From assembly GCA_030141605.1 (NCBI GenBank), contig JAQGDQ010002372.1:560001-620000 (forward strand): a DNA stretch of 60,000 nt. The letters are read 5' to 3'. The notes under the pieces were generated by a model. It was given only the letters and a program-made list of their open reading frames with translations. It was not told where the DNA came from and ran no database searches. This document shows, piece after piece, positions 1 to 12,900 of the stretch (positions are counted from its first letter, which is position 1; the number at the start of each line of letters is the position of its first letter). The DNA comes from Tubiluchus corallicola (lineage: Eukaryota > Priapulida > Priapulimorpha > Priapulimorphida > Tubiluchidae). The position numbers were made by a program, and so were the translations under genes.

Positions 1-179
1 TTCGACATGTTGTTTAAAAAATAATATTCTCACATTAAGTGCACAAAAATTTGGGCTCAATAATGTTCAGTACTGCAGTAGTTTTGTTTCATAAGCATGT
101 ACTGTTACAAAATGAGCCCTCGTTTATATATGTAATGGACCTTAGCAGATAGCTACTTCGATAATAATATTAATAATAA

Positions 180-184
180 TGATA

Positions 185-271
<87 letters not shown>

Positions 272-290
272 AATAATAATAATAATAATG
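180..290. repeat. compound trinucleotide microsatellite (AAT)n-(AAC)n-(AAT)n
   Basis: Nearly pure AAT units, then about ten AAC units, then AAT again. It starts about 8 bases inside the first intron of the minus-strand exon at 299-499. The isoleucine/valine-rich reading frame that runs through it is an artefact of the repeat. Confidence 0.95.
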
Positions 291-298
291 TCACTTAC

Positions 299-499
299 CG
301 TTTCAACCTCACTAATACCAAGCACACATGTAGCTAGGCGGTCAAGCAGCTTGATGTCCCTTGTTTCGAATTGAACAGCTGGTTCCAAATCATGTTCCAC
401 TTCACCCAGACTTTCTTCATAGGCTTTGTTTTCAATGCCATCTACATCTACATTTAACTGATCATCGTGAATAATAGGTTCGTGAAGCGAAGCAGCCAT
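299..499 (-). CDS. first coding exon of a further White-like ABCG gene (partial, leaves window at left)
   Basis: A 201-base exon (67 codons) opening with ATG at 497-499 and ending in phase 0 at an excellent donor (GTAAGT at 293-298). The encoded N-terminus is acidic and ends GISEVET. This matches in position and phase the ends of exon 1 in the complete copies (SVSELDA in A and B, SISQVSE in C), which are always followed by a phase-0 donor. In this family the segment is the variable cytosolic N-terminus ahead of the nucleotide-binding domain. The remaining exons would lie beyond position 1. The call rests on this tail motif, phase, strand and location at the end of a same-strand ABCG array; no diagnostic ABC motif is visible in this exon. 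Confidence 0.6.
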
Positions 500-1179
500 T
501 CTAGCAAAGTGCTCATTAAAAGACAGCAGTGGTCTGTTCTAAAATATTAATCTCAAACCTTCTTGAAGCGCAATAACAAAAACAAAATGATCACGCAAGT
601 CCTAATTAATTCGTTCCACGCATGCAAATGTAATTTCAGAGTGAATTCAAGCTACGCGAAATAATTTTGTAAATGCGATAAATGCTCTATTTCAATAATT
701 AAGGGTGAAAAACATATTAATTTAATTAAATAGAATACCTATGTGACCTTGGCTACACACTCGATCGCTTAATTGTGACTTTGACAAGGCTGATATATAG
801 CTAACATTCTTCGTAAAACAGTGTTGTTGTAGTATTGTGAAGCACATACACATGCATTGTGATTGTGATTTTTTTGTAATTTATCATGCATTCTTACCAA
901 AAAATCTAATAAATTAACCATTTAGCAAGCATAATTAGTAGGTGAAAGTACAAAGTAGCCATCCAAAGTATAATATATGCAGGACTGTTGTTTTTAGTAA
1001 ACAAAAATTTATGATACCTGTAATAATTAAACAAGTGCACGCGTGAGTGTGAATACGGTATAAAAACAGCAAGTAAAAATAACCAGGTTTGCGTACACAA
1101 ATATTTTAATACAAAACGTTATACAGTTTTTATTGCATCACAAAGAATTATGTACAACTACACGCACGCACCTACGCGG

Positions 1180-1232
<53 letters not shown>

Positions 1233-1502
1233 AAGTAAATAAATCATTCTAGATGAGACATAGTGTGATTAACAGCTAGAATCAAACATCAATTACCACC
1301 TTTGACAGCGTGTCTCATGTATACCAGTCTAAATTCAGCCTTGATTCAGGAAATTTAAAGCATATCTTTAAAACTCTTACAGTTTTGAAACAAATCAATA
1401 TATTCAGATTAAATTCAACCTAATTTAGATTTTCAAAACTTAGATAATTAAGGGTTTTTAATTTTGCGCTTTAAAGACCAGACCAGCAGACGTCACATCA
1501 AC
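500..1502. other. intergenic spacer upstream of the edge gene
   Basis: No coding exon recognised. It holds the (CA)n tract at 1181-1232. The last 100 bases resemble the 3' flank of genes A and B (a shared stretch around the TTAATTTTGCxCTTTAAA motif just past the stop codon), so this part belongs to the relic copy at 1503. Confidence 0.6.
1181..1232. repeat. (CA)n dinucleotide microsatellite
   Basis: About 25 uninterrupted CA units, preceded by an imperfect CACGCACGCAC stretch. Confidence 0.97.
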
Positions 1503-1604
1503 CTAGCTTGCTTTCCTGGTGCAGAATGACAGAATGCTGAAATCCAGAAACCTATGTCTGACTAGAAGCACAAATAACAAACCGATGTTCAGATACATGT
1601 TATC
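1503..1604 (-). pseudogene. relic last exon (exon 19) of a White-like ABCG copy
   Basis: Exactly 102 bases, the length of the last exon in genes A, B and C. It reads DNMYLNIGLLFVLL and ends in a TAG stop, homologous to the final membrane helix of those genes. The splice acceptor is destroyed: the minus-strand AG before GATAAC is GG. Conserved positions have decayed (the GYRLL turn reads as RHRFL). Intron sequence homologous to intron 18 of A and B can still be followed to about 1860, after which a TTA microsatellite begins. No other exons of this copy were found up to the gene A unit at 5264. I read it as the dead 3' end of another tandem copy. Confidence 0.75.
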
Positions 1605-1985
1605 CCGAAAAAAGACACAGAGAAAACATTATAGCAAGCTTACAGAAGAAAAAATGAGTCAGACTGGCTTATAGACCAAATTGCTGTTAATGCTATATGA
1701 CACTTGCTATAATGCTATGTTTGTTTTAACACGGCTAACCAGTCACACAGTACCAAACATTTTCTTCAATAAATGAACTCAGTAGTGGGATATCGCTCAA
1801 CTACATCAATTTCTGTCTGGCTTCTTAAAGCATGCGGTCACAAGTCCTAAAAACTGAAACTTTTTGTAGCACGTATCTGCTCTCTACACCTCGTGAAACA
1901 AAAGCTCTCTTTGTAAATAGAAGAATACATAGAAGATAAATGCAAGATCAGCAGTTAAATTAATATTTATTAGCTGGTACTAACA

Positions 1986-2073
<88 letters not shown>
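1986..2073. repeat. (ATT)n trinucleotide microsatellite
   Basis: About 29 ATT units followed by a short (TTTA)n tail to about 2092. It ends the recognisable homology of the relic ABCG copy at 1503-1860. Confidence 0.97.
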
Positions 2074-2075
<2 letters not shown>

Positions 2076-2099
2076 TATTTATTTATTTTATTTCAGACA

Positions 2100-5000
2100 T
2101 TTATATTCCATAGAAGAAGAATAAAATAAGGCACAAGTAAAAACACAAAGTTAGCTTACAGAAACGTAGTAAACTTATATACAAGAAAGGTCTTATATCG
2201 TCTTAAACTTAGATCGTCTTTCTTTTGTTGAAAGATACATAATACATAATAATACATAATTTTGATGCATAACAATTTAGGACTACTTCTCAATATTTAT
2301 GCTGTTTATTTACGCTGCAGTTTGACGAGTCTAATGCTACTATAAACACATGCAAATTTAACTTTCTAAACAGCTTTAGCTTAGAGTAAATCTTGTATAT
2401 TGGCCACTGTCTTCACCCATTAATGACGTCATATCCATTTCTGCAGTGGCACCAGTCTTGGTACTACATGCTGCACTTTGAACTTTGAAGCAGAAATAAT
2501 CTTATGTTCGATGTTGTAAACGATGAACTCCTCAAAGAAATCGTAAAAAGTATCACATGTATCCCCCTACCGGACAGCCCAGCCCAGCCCAGCCATAAAA
2601 CTGTCAATTTGAAATTTGTGCAAAATACAGTTTAGGTACGACACAATATCTTGACAGCAATACGCCTGACACTTTTTCTGAAACCAGAAATTTCCAAATT
2701 GCCTGTTTTAAATATTAGCCGTATTGTGATATTGCTGACCTTAATCAGAATTAGGATTACTGGAGAAATTGATAAAATGACCTACGCCGTAACAAAAACC
2801 TATTGACGTCACTTGACTCACTACTTACACAAAGACTGTAAATGTCGTATCTATTGATGTCAACACCCCCAACCTCCACTGCCGTTATCACCTAACCTCT
2901 AATGGCGTTAAAGTTAAAAAATCAGCCTAAGATATTTCATCTTTTTGAAAAGTTTTGCATATTTCCCCCAAAGGTCAAAAATCAACATGATGGCTGAAGC
3001 AGCTCCATGTTTCTGACTTTGCCCTCTTTTATGCTACCAACTATTGGTCTTACTTATTAAACATAGTTGTAACTACTGCTTAATTAGGTCTAAGTTAACA
3101 GAAGTACAATGCTAAGAAATTCACTAAATATAGGCTTGAGCTTGAAGTAAAAGTTCCAAAAATTTATGCTGAAGGAGCGCATAAAACTGCAATTCAGGCT
3201 AGAAAAAGTAAAAATACGTTCTTTTTGGGGTGGCAAAAAAACTTTCATAAAGCTTCAATAAATTATTAGTCCTGCTCTGGCTGATTCACTCTGAAGTTTT
3301 AAGAACAGAATTGATTATATGCCACTAGTTTAATCAAAATTGAAAGTCAGTAGAATGATCTAATCCAAGTTTTGCATGGAAGACATTTTCGACCCGTTTA
3401 ACAGGTGAAATGTAAAAAAAGTAAAAAAAAATACGAAACTGAAATGATAAAGTTATCTAGGAGGATGGGATTTCGCAAGAAAACTCATGGGCACAGGAAA
3501 CAGATTGGATTAATCAGCACTGGAAACAGACTAGATTCACAACGGCACAGGAAACAGGTTGGATTCATTTTTACGCCAGGTGTGCAGCTTCAAAAGTGCA
3601 GCCGGTTCATCCACCCGATAGCTTCATACTCTCATGAGCACAAGTTTACCCGCCATAGTGATTATATCATTCAATTTGAGCATCAAAAGCAATTTAATTT
3701 TTAAGCAGCAGGATTCGTCTAATATCTTATTTGACTTTTGACAAAAATTTCTCAACAAGATCTTATATAAAATATTCGAAGTCAGTAGGTCAGTTGCTCA
3801 AATGGCTCATTTTGTTCAGCAACATAACCTGGAGCAAAGTGCGATATCACCTAATAAAATGCGCCAAATAGTCTTCTTTAAATTCATGGAAGAAACAATT
3901 TAACTATTATGTGCGATTAATGCCATAACAAAAACTCAAGTGTTTGTAATAATACTTAAAGAGAAACAATAGGGAACTTTCACAAAGAATTTTCCGTACA
4001 AAGTCCTGTTATGTAGCATTACCCTTATGTACTTGTGTGATGTCTTATGTAATTGAAAAATAAAGTTTGTAATCATTTAAAATGTGTGCGCGAACTGGTA
4101 AATACATTTCAGGGTGCACAACTGGGTCACCAAAAAATACAATTGATCTTATTGACAATGTAAAGTACTTGAAGCTTTTGCTTAGTTGTCGAAGAATAAG
4201 CTACGAAATTGTTTAAAATGGTTTACCGTTAAAATTTAGTAAGTAGCAAATTCTGAGGAGCATTTTCTTGTGCTTTTATTATTTTGATAACTCGGTCAGT
4301 ATGGTGATAATCGTACATAGTAGTCGACTGATTTCGAATTACATCCAGAAGTGGTCTTCTCTACTGCTGATATCTCAAGGCACACGCGTACTGTTGCCCC
4401 CGTCCCCTGGCTATGCAAACAAATGGCGCTTGAAAAGAATGATAATTTAGTTAACTACCTTAGTAGAATATTCGTTTTGTTAAATTTAAAGATATGACCT
4501 TTTTAAAACAGCAGTTGTTACCACAAAACAGAAAAACATGGAGCTGAAAAAGCAAAACATGTAAACAATGGAGCTAAAGAGCAAACGTGTAAATAACTAT
4601 ATAAATGTATATAAGAAACGAGTTAATCTAATGAACAAATCATTTGAAAAGAGCTGCAGTTCAACTCAAGTTGCACAATATACATCGTGTGTTGGGGTCT
4701 GAGTCATTAATGCTGTTACAGACTCACGATTACATTTTGGTACCAAGTTTAACTTAACCGGAAATGCGGAAAAGTTGAAGTGAAGTCTGGATTTAAAAGA
4801 GGGACATTCTGTTTACAAGACATCATGTATTTATGACCGAACAAAAATCATAGACGGTTTCTTACTATCAAAAACCGTTTAAGTTAGACCGAATAAACTG
4901 TCCGGTGATTTCGAAGCTTATCAAGTAAAAAAGCTGTAGCTGTAACGAACAATCATGATTTGACACTTTAGTCCGAAATAAGCAGATATTAGCTTAGAGC

Positions 5001-5263
5001 TGAAACTTTTAAAATCCTAACTATACTAAATAAACATAGAATTAAATTAACTCTAGCTAATGATTATAAAAACAAAATTAGTTACATACCTCTTCGTCAT
5101 GTTAAAACACTTGTCAAAAATTCAGAAGTTTTTGGTCAAAAGTCTATAGCTGATTCGAATTTAGAACGCAGACGCCTGTAATCAAAAATCTTTAGTTAGT
5201 CTGGCAGGAAAAGCGCGGATTATTAAAATTACTACTCGATTAATTATAACATATCGTAGTCAG
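2100..5263. other. gene-free stretch between relic copy and gene A unit
   Basis: No exon with family homology or paired splice sites was recognised. Visible structure: a short run of CAGCC units at 2577-2594; three imperfect copies of a roughly 25-30-base unit containing GGAAACAGxxTxGATT between 3488 and 3570; and at about 3930-4240 a strongly diverged relative of the interspersed repeat found at 43609, 48617 and 55434 (shared CAGGGTGC...GGTCACCAAAAA and CTTATTGACAA blocks). A 99-codon plus-strand frame at 3405-3704 lies across the short tandem repeats and looks fortuitous. Confidence 0.5.
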
Positions 5264-6533
5264 ATAATTTTCCAACTGGTTATTCCCAGTCGAATTTTCT
5301 GCTGGTTTGTTTCCGTTTCGCCTTGTCTCAATGACAAAAAAATTAAATGGAAAAATCGATAGAACAGGACAGGCAAACACATATTGAGAAGAAACAACGG
5401 ATAGCAAGAGATATTCAAGCTTTGAAAATAAAATCTGTAAAAGAACATTATACAGCTCTGGCTGATGTAATTTAAGTTACGCCTGTTTAATGCAGGCAAC
5501 GACGTAAACGAGTCCGTCAACGTGAAACCTAGTTTGTTATTTGTAAACCCTCAAATTAATTTTTGTGTAGGCTTATATAGGATTTAAATTTATTCGAACT
5601 AGAATTAAAGCTGTAAACTTTTAATCTTAACTTCTAACCAGTAGGCTTGGTAAGCAAAAGTGTGTGACCACTTGTAACAGTGTCCGCCATAACTTATTTT
5701 GACCAGTAAGTCTACTTACACAGCTCACTGTACCGTACGTTGACTCAGCACAGAACAATAGAACAAATATTAAATGCACATAATATATAAAGCACCATAA
5801 TTACGCTTTGACCATTGACGTCTCTAAGCCGAAAGAGTAATTTGGACGTGTCACGGGTTTTTATATGCAGACTGCAGTGTATCCTGTTCCTTGCGTAGCA
5901 TGTATACAGAATGTTTTATACGGTTTATTTTACCACCGGTAATAATAGTTTCAAGACCATCATGTGCCTTCGTGCTAAAGTATTCTCTCTCTCACTCTCA
6001 TCGCTCGCTCTCTCTCTTTCTGTTCTCTTTGTCTTTGTTTTTCTGTTAAACACTTTCTGACTATTATTATCAATTTTTCTTTCACTTTTTTCTCCTTGCT
6101 GTTGAGCTCTTTCTTTTGTATTTTTATTCATTTATTTCATTCGGTTGCTTAGACAATGAAAAAAATCACAATATCGGACATAATATACAGACAATGACGA
6201 CATATTACAAATATATACTAGAAAAAATACTAGAAAGTTAGGAAGCTTTTATTGACACACTGCAAATAACAGTAGCCTACAATCACTTATACATATTATA
6301 ATATTTTTGCAAAGAATCGCATAAATACTGAAAGAACCCGAAGCGTTGAACGTGTGTTAAACAAATCAGACTATTTAATCATTTAATCATTTAAATCCTC
6401 TAGATTTTAACATTGTATAACATCTTAATAATATGTAGCATGTATGGGTGTCCTGCCATAAGCCATAGTTTCTTAGGTCTCCCTTTATTATCTTTTTTAA
6501 TAACAGTGATCATTTTCGCGTAATTTTTTTTAC

Positions 6534-6539
6534 TTTATT
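6534..6539 (-). promoter_or_regulatory. candidate polyadenylation signal of gene A
   Basis: AATAAA on the minus strand, about 330 bases past the gene A stop codon. The same signal in the same context occurs after gene B at 19515-19520. A second AATAAA at 6484 is not kept in unit B. Confidence 0.45.
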
Positions 6540-6865
6540 GATTATATATGTATTTCAAAATTAATGTGATTGCGATATATGTTAAATCAATAAATTATTT
6601 TAAGGTTGAATTGAATTTGAGCATTTCGGCTTTATAAACTGCCGCTGTAAAAACCTATTACATGTCCACGGTAAAGAAAAAACTAAATGCAAAACAGTGA
6701 GTTTGTTGGATTTAGGAATACATTGCTGATTTAGCACTTTAACAAGGAAATACTAAATTTAAGTGTAGATAATTAACTTCGGATTGGAAAAGCTTCAACA
6801 TAAGATAAGCATCGACTTTAATTTTGCACTTTAAATGCATCTATTTCTGGCATCATGTCATCAAC

Positions 6866-9800
6866 CTAGCCTTTATTCCGTGTTTGAAATGAAAGAATGA
6901 TGAAAGCCAAAAGCCTGTATCCAGCCATCAGAACGAATAACAAGCCAACGTTCAGGTACATATTATCCTGTGAAAAGGACAAATAAAAACAATGTAACTA
7001 TATTATGTAAGGAAAATAAGGAGTCCAAAACTTGGATTACAGCAAAAATGTTCTCATAGAATTATCAAAACTAGATCACAGTTGTTTGCTCAAGCTTATA
7101 GCATAAGAAAATGTCAAAAATTTCTTCCTGAGAATATTGTGCCACACTCATGTACTGTTAGCTTTCGCTGAACCTTTTCATCCTTCTGGCTTTTTGAAAT
7201 AATGAGAGTCTCGAAATTCATAAAACCTGAAAATTCTGTTAGCGTGTATCACCACTGACATCCATTTCAAACAGTTTTCTTATGAATAAAACTGCTGTGT
7301 TTTGACATACACAGAAACGATTTCTGTTAAGATACCTCTTTAAAGTTGAACTGGTGAAGCACAGCTGTCCCATTATGTATGCAAGGCCGCTGAGTTTCGT
7401 TGCCATTTTCACATGCTATAAATTAAACATGTAATGAAAGTTCCATATAATATTTTAATAATTCACAGTATTAAGATAAGCCTAAGTTGATAAATTGTCT
7501 ACACAGAAAAATTTCGAATAATAAAATATGCCAAATTGCACTAAACTGTGATTAACAGAATTTATTGATGGAACATTTATATGCTACCCCCAGCACAAAT
7601 ACTTGCGTATTTCTGTAACATCTTTCCATTGGTTGATGTTCAGAGCCTCATTCCCGTATTTAAACCAGCTGAGATATTCAAGCCATATAAAATATACAGG
7701 AATCGACCTGGAAATACACATTCATATTATAATTCAGATGTTTCCGCAATGCCTTTTGCCATCATCAATGTGAACCAAAACGTGGAAAAAATCGTTCATG
7801 ATAGCAAGAGGTTTTGCCGCATGCCCCTGAATAACGGACAAAAAAGTTTTGAGGTCTACGTTGAAAATTTTTTCGCCTGCGTTCCTGGTTTTACTCTTAA
7901 TTTAATATCTGACTCAGTCCTCAAATTAATTTTCTGCCATCTGCTTAGCCAGCTGTTCTATCTACACGTTCTTAAACAGTGATAGAGAACAGGCAAAGCC
8001 CTATCATTACATAGGGCACCTATATAATAATATTAATACATTATAACTATTGTTGTTTGGTAAATTTAACTTACTCCACATTCAGTAATAGACCACCAAA
8101 CAGCATCATTGCCATAAGAAATGGCGCAGCAGCGGCCCATACAATCTCCGGATTGGAGGAGAAGCAAGACATCATATAACCTGGAAAGGAAATTAAAAAA
8201 ACGATGAGTTGATGCAAAGAAATCTTGCCAATCAAAGTTAATCAAGGTCATTCAAATTAAAGTGTTAAGTAACCTTTGCCTACAAACAGAAACATAAGCC
8301 ATGCAAAGACTACCTCTTAAAAACAGGCTGGTTTAAAAAAGAGACCTAATCTAGTCTGTTGCTCATCAATTAAGGCAGAATTACCTATTACATAATTTTC
8401 TATCTTAATTATAAAATGAATCGTTTGTGTAAAAAGATATTCACCTTGTCTGGAACATTTGGCAAACACAGCAGGCTCCTTTTACTGCCTGCCTGGTATA
8501 TGCAAATTTTATGTTATTGTTAGTACAACAGTACAACAGTATGTTATATTCTCTCCTATACTATTTCTGCAAAAATGTGAACTGCCACAAAAAAACATTC
8601 GCCTCGTCTAAGGCATCTGGCAAACACAGCAGATTTCATTTACAGCATGGTACATGCGAACTTCATCTATTGTTAGTACAGCATTATACTATGTGTTCCT
8701 CACTTTGCTAAAGCATGTGCAAATAATATGCAACTGCTGAGCAGTGTTAATTGTTGCACATAATTTATACTGTTGTTAAAATAATCTCGTTCCATTGTTT
8801 ATTTTAATGTCTTTTTACAAATTGTGCTAGAGGTTTCGCTTTTGTACCTTCTTGCACTTAAAATTATCAGCAATAGACTTTTATTTTATACTTTAATTGA
8901 TACTGATGCCATATTTCTGCATGGCACTTACTGAACCAAAATATGACACAGATACTCAGAGAAATTGTTGAAAAAAAATTACAAAATTAGAATATCTTGT
9001 ATGGTCGTAAGCTTACCGAATGACGCTGATACATTAGCTATTAAAATGAGAATTCCAGCGCAAACAAAAAAGTGCGACGCTGAATGATATAAACCTGAAA
9101 AAAACACAGAAAACTACTCAATAAGTAAAACATACATCAAAGTTTAAAATAAAAAGCTCACTACAAAATAAAAAAGCGGGATAAGGATCCATTATTACTT
9201 ACCCACCATAAAATAGTGTATAAGCGTAAACAGAAATGGCAACAGGATGAAAAATGGTAGCTGAAAGAACAATGGTAGTTGAATGATACAATAATTTGAA
9301 AGATTACACTATTATAGCTCAAAACCACTAAATGCCTAATATGGAGTTTTAGTTTCTCTGTGTGATATTTCATATTACTATTTCTTAACGAGATTAAATA
9401 TTTCCCATAAGTATGTAATATTTCTTCCTTTTTCCTAAAACCTTACAGCATCGAAAACTGATGTTGCAGACTTTCAGATTTATAATTAAGTCTGTATTAC
9501 CTCACACCTTAATTACGAATGCAGCTTTGCAAAAATTCTACATTAAATTAAACACATTTATCCAATATCACTTACTTGCTTTAAATAACTCTTATCACTA
9601 ATTTCATCGGTGTATATAATATACAGCCCCTACCTCTGCCAGCATTTTGCTGAGGAAATATGTGTCCAACCTATAGCTAGCATTAAAGTGCTCCCTCAGA
9701 AAAATGACACACTCTTCACAAAACACCTGCAAGCAGAACCAACTAAAAGTACATGTATTTTAAAAATTGCGATATTGTACAGTTATCGAAGGATTTTACT

Positions 9801-9941
9801 ATAACGTAGAAATGCATTAAGTCAAGCAAAACATTCTTAAATTCATAAAAATTTAACAGAAGTAACAAAACATTTACTGTTGTGTTACTTTTATTAATGG
9901 AACATTTTTTTCATTTTCATGACTTTACATGTGCCCATGTG

Positions 9942-9996
<55 letters not shown>

Positions 9997-12900
9997 CACC
10001 AGGTTGCGAGTAAAGAAAAGGAAGCCGGCAAATAAATGTTTTTTGTAACACGATCAGAGTGAGATCATTAGCCTTAAATATGCCTAAATTGTTAATACTG
10101 ATTTGCAGGTTCGATTATGCATGACTGCTCAAGCCAGCTTTGTGAAGACATCAATCGAAGCTTCGATCAAAAAGATTTCCTTTAAAGTGTGATACAAGGC
10201 TATACCTAACAGCGATGCTCAGCTTCTCGAATGTGGAGACGGCTGAAAAAATGTCTTGTGGTTTCGTCTACCACTGATCTTAGCTTTTTATCCCATTGAT
10301 CAAGGATGTGTCTGAATAAAACCGAGAATTTCTGCCAGTTCCATGTCTCCTTTTAGATAATTATTCTTGATAATGAACCAGATTACGATTCTAACTTCAT
10401 TAGATAAAGTATTTTACTGAAGTATTTTAAAGCTTTACTGTTTCGTGACGTAACAACATCCCTTTCAACAATGGTGATGCTGCAGTTATTGAAGAAGTTA
10501 GTGTAGATGGGATTTTTACAGTTTTGCCTTATGTGAACTACTGAAAATAAGTTCTGCATAGTCATATTTATAATTAGAAGAGACAGGTGGTTGACAGGTA
10601 TTAATAGGGGTGGTTGACTTGGTGACCCTTGGTCTTTTCGCCACCTCGTCTCTTTTATGTCTTTATTTTAGTCTTTAGCCTTTGTTTATGTTTATTTTGC
10701 AACATACACAGACAAAGAATTTTTTATTTCGAAATGAATGTTCCCAAGCGTAAAGTCCAACAATTTTACTGTTGAAACTTTCGTACATTTTTCTCAAATG
10801 TTACAATAATCCCAATTTCTCAAGAGACTTGACTTTTGCTTTTGGGTTAATATTAATTTTAATATTAATTTTTGGGTTATTCGCTTGAAAATAACTCTAT
10901 AGAGCCGCTCATTTCGCTGTGATGTTGTTCTCGCTCGTGTAATACCAAACTCATTCTATACCATTTTTACCTTGTACTGCAAGTACTTGTACCAAACGTG
11001 CCTGACAAAACTTCATTAGTACCATGTTTACCAGTACCAAATTTTCCCTGTACCAAAATTTTCTCGTACCAAAATTACCAGGACCAGACTTACTTGTACC
11101 GAACTTACTAGTTCCAAAATTACTGCGCACTAGTTTGCACTACCGTAGTGCTGTTTAGTTATAGTTTACCACCTATATATTGCTAAGTCAGTTGTGCCGT
11201 TCAGTGTCTGGAGTTAGTGTCTTTGCAACATCTACATTAGTTAAAGTCTGCCATTGAGCACTGGTCAAAGTTTGAAAAGTGTTACACTCCACAAAAAAAT
11301 CTGACATTTTTTCGACTTGAACCAGTAACCTGTTGAACACAACCAACTTCAACAACAATGGCGAAAAGAAAAGGGCTTCAACTGACTAGATGAACTTTTG
11401 TGCAATTTAGCACCTACATTGACTACTGTGTAAGCGTTGTTTACAGACATGGCTATAATTGAAATAAACAAGACAGAAGTGATGTTTTGCACAGCTTCTT
11501 GGTTCATTTCCTGCTGCAGGTAGACAATTCCAAGTATTATACCCATTACCTACAAAAGAAAAATTTGTGAAAACTGAAAAGAGTTGAAAAAAGCATCAGA
11601 TGTTTTGCACTAATAAACCTCTCACATACAATATTTTTCGCATCACATTCACATAGCTTTTAGTTAGTTAAGTCTGATTTCTACTCACCATTGTTTGAAA
11701 AGTTCTCACTTTTATTGCCATTGGATCTCGAATCACGCTGATTAATGCTCTGTGTGTTAGAGTGATAAATTGCTTTATCCAACTTGCTTTATACCTAAAT
11801 GAAACATACGCTAAAATGTTTGGTTAACTGTAATAAGCAGGCGACAGGCTTTTAGGCTTGTAATTGCTAAACCCCTTACAATAATAATTGGGGTGTGCTG
11901 GCTATAATTAGAAGAAATAGGATGCCAGTGATTGTTATAATTGGCTACTTGATTTCCTTCATTAAAGTGTACACGAGTCTGATAAGGAAAAGATGACAAA
12001 ATATCAGTGATTGTTTGGAAATACTTGATAAGGAAAACCTACCTCGAGTTAAATTGGTGAAATCGAAATTTAAATGTTGGCACTCATTCACTTGTGCAGA
12101 TACTTCGTCGCAAATGCATCAGAAAGTACAACCACAATAATCGTGACAACAAAAATGCTAACACAGCAAGGAATTCACATGCATTTTAAATTTGGAAGTC
12201 TGGTTTTTCAGTTTTTGTATTCTTGTTTCCAGTGGCATTTTCAACAATTTTTCAGACAAAAAGTAGCTAAAAATAATTCAATAAAAACTCATAAACTGCA
12301 GTCTTTTGTATTATTACTAAATAATTAAAATATAGTTACTGGATTGTATTTAATGAAAAGAGGTTACTTACGTTGAACGATGAGCCAGCAATTCACCGAA
12401 CTGAAAAAATGCATGTATAAATAATTGCAATGAAACTGCTGGAAACAGCTATCTTGGTTTGGCGTTAATTGTAATACATGACAAGATGTTACAAAATTGC
12501 ATTTACTGCAAACATCAACAAAGCACACTACAAAGCGGAGCATCACCTGACAACAGGGGGTCGTAGTATTTTTCAAGTATTGGTTCCCGTGAATCCGACT
12601 TTTAACCTTGGGACTCCAAAAGCGATAAGGTTCTTCTCCTATTGATGGGCGGCCCAAATGTGAAAGTCGAATGCATTGCATTAATTCTTTAGAGTTAGAA
12701 TGCATCCGCAACCTTTTTCAAGTAGTGTATCCTATGACACTGACTTTTGATCTTAAGGCCTCAAAACCCATAAGATTCTTCCCCTGTTGACAGTCGATGA
12801 ATACATAAAATATGAAAGTTTAGGCTACGTCTTCACAAACTTTTCCAACTGAGACGTTGACCTTTGATAAGGGGCCCACAAAGTCGATAGGTCGTTCTTT

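Noticed and set aside
3405-3704. 99-codon lysine-rich plus-strand frame
   Set aside because: Spans short tandem repeats (HRKQ repeated in translation) and has no splice or family support.
7583-7606. Read-through end of gene A exon 17 to an in-frame stop as the true C-terminus
   Set aside because: Gene C splices at the same phase, and exons 18 and 19 in A and B are intact and in frame, so the GCAAGT donor is the better explanation.
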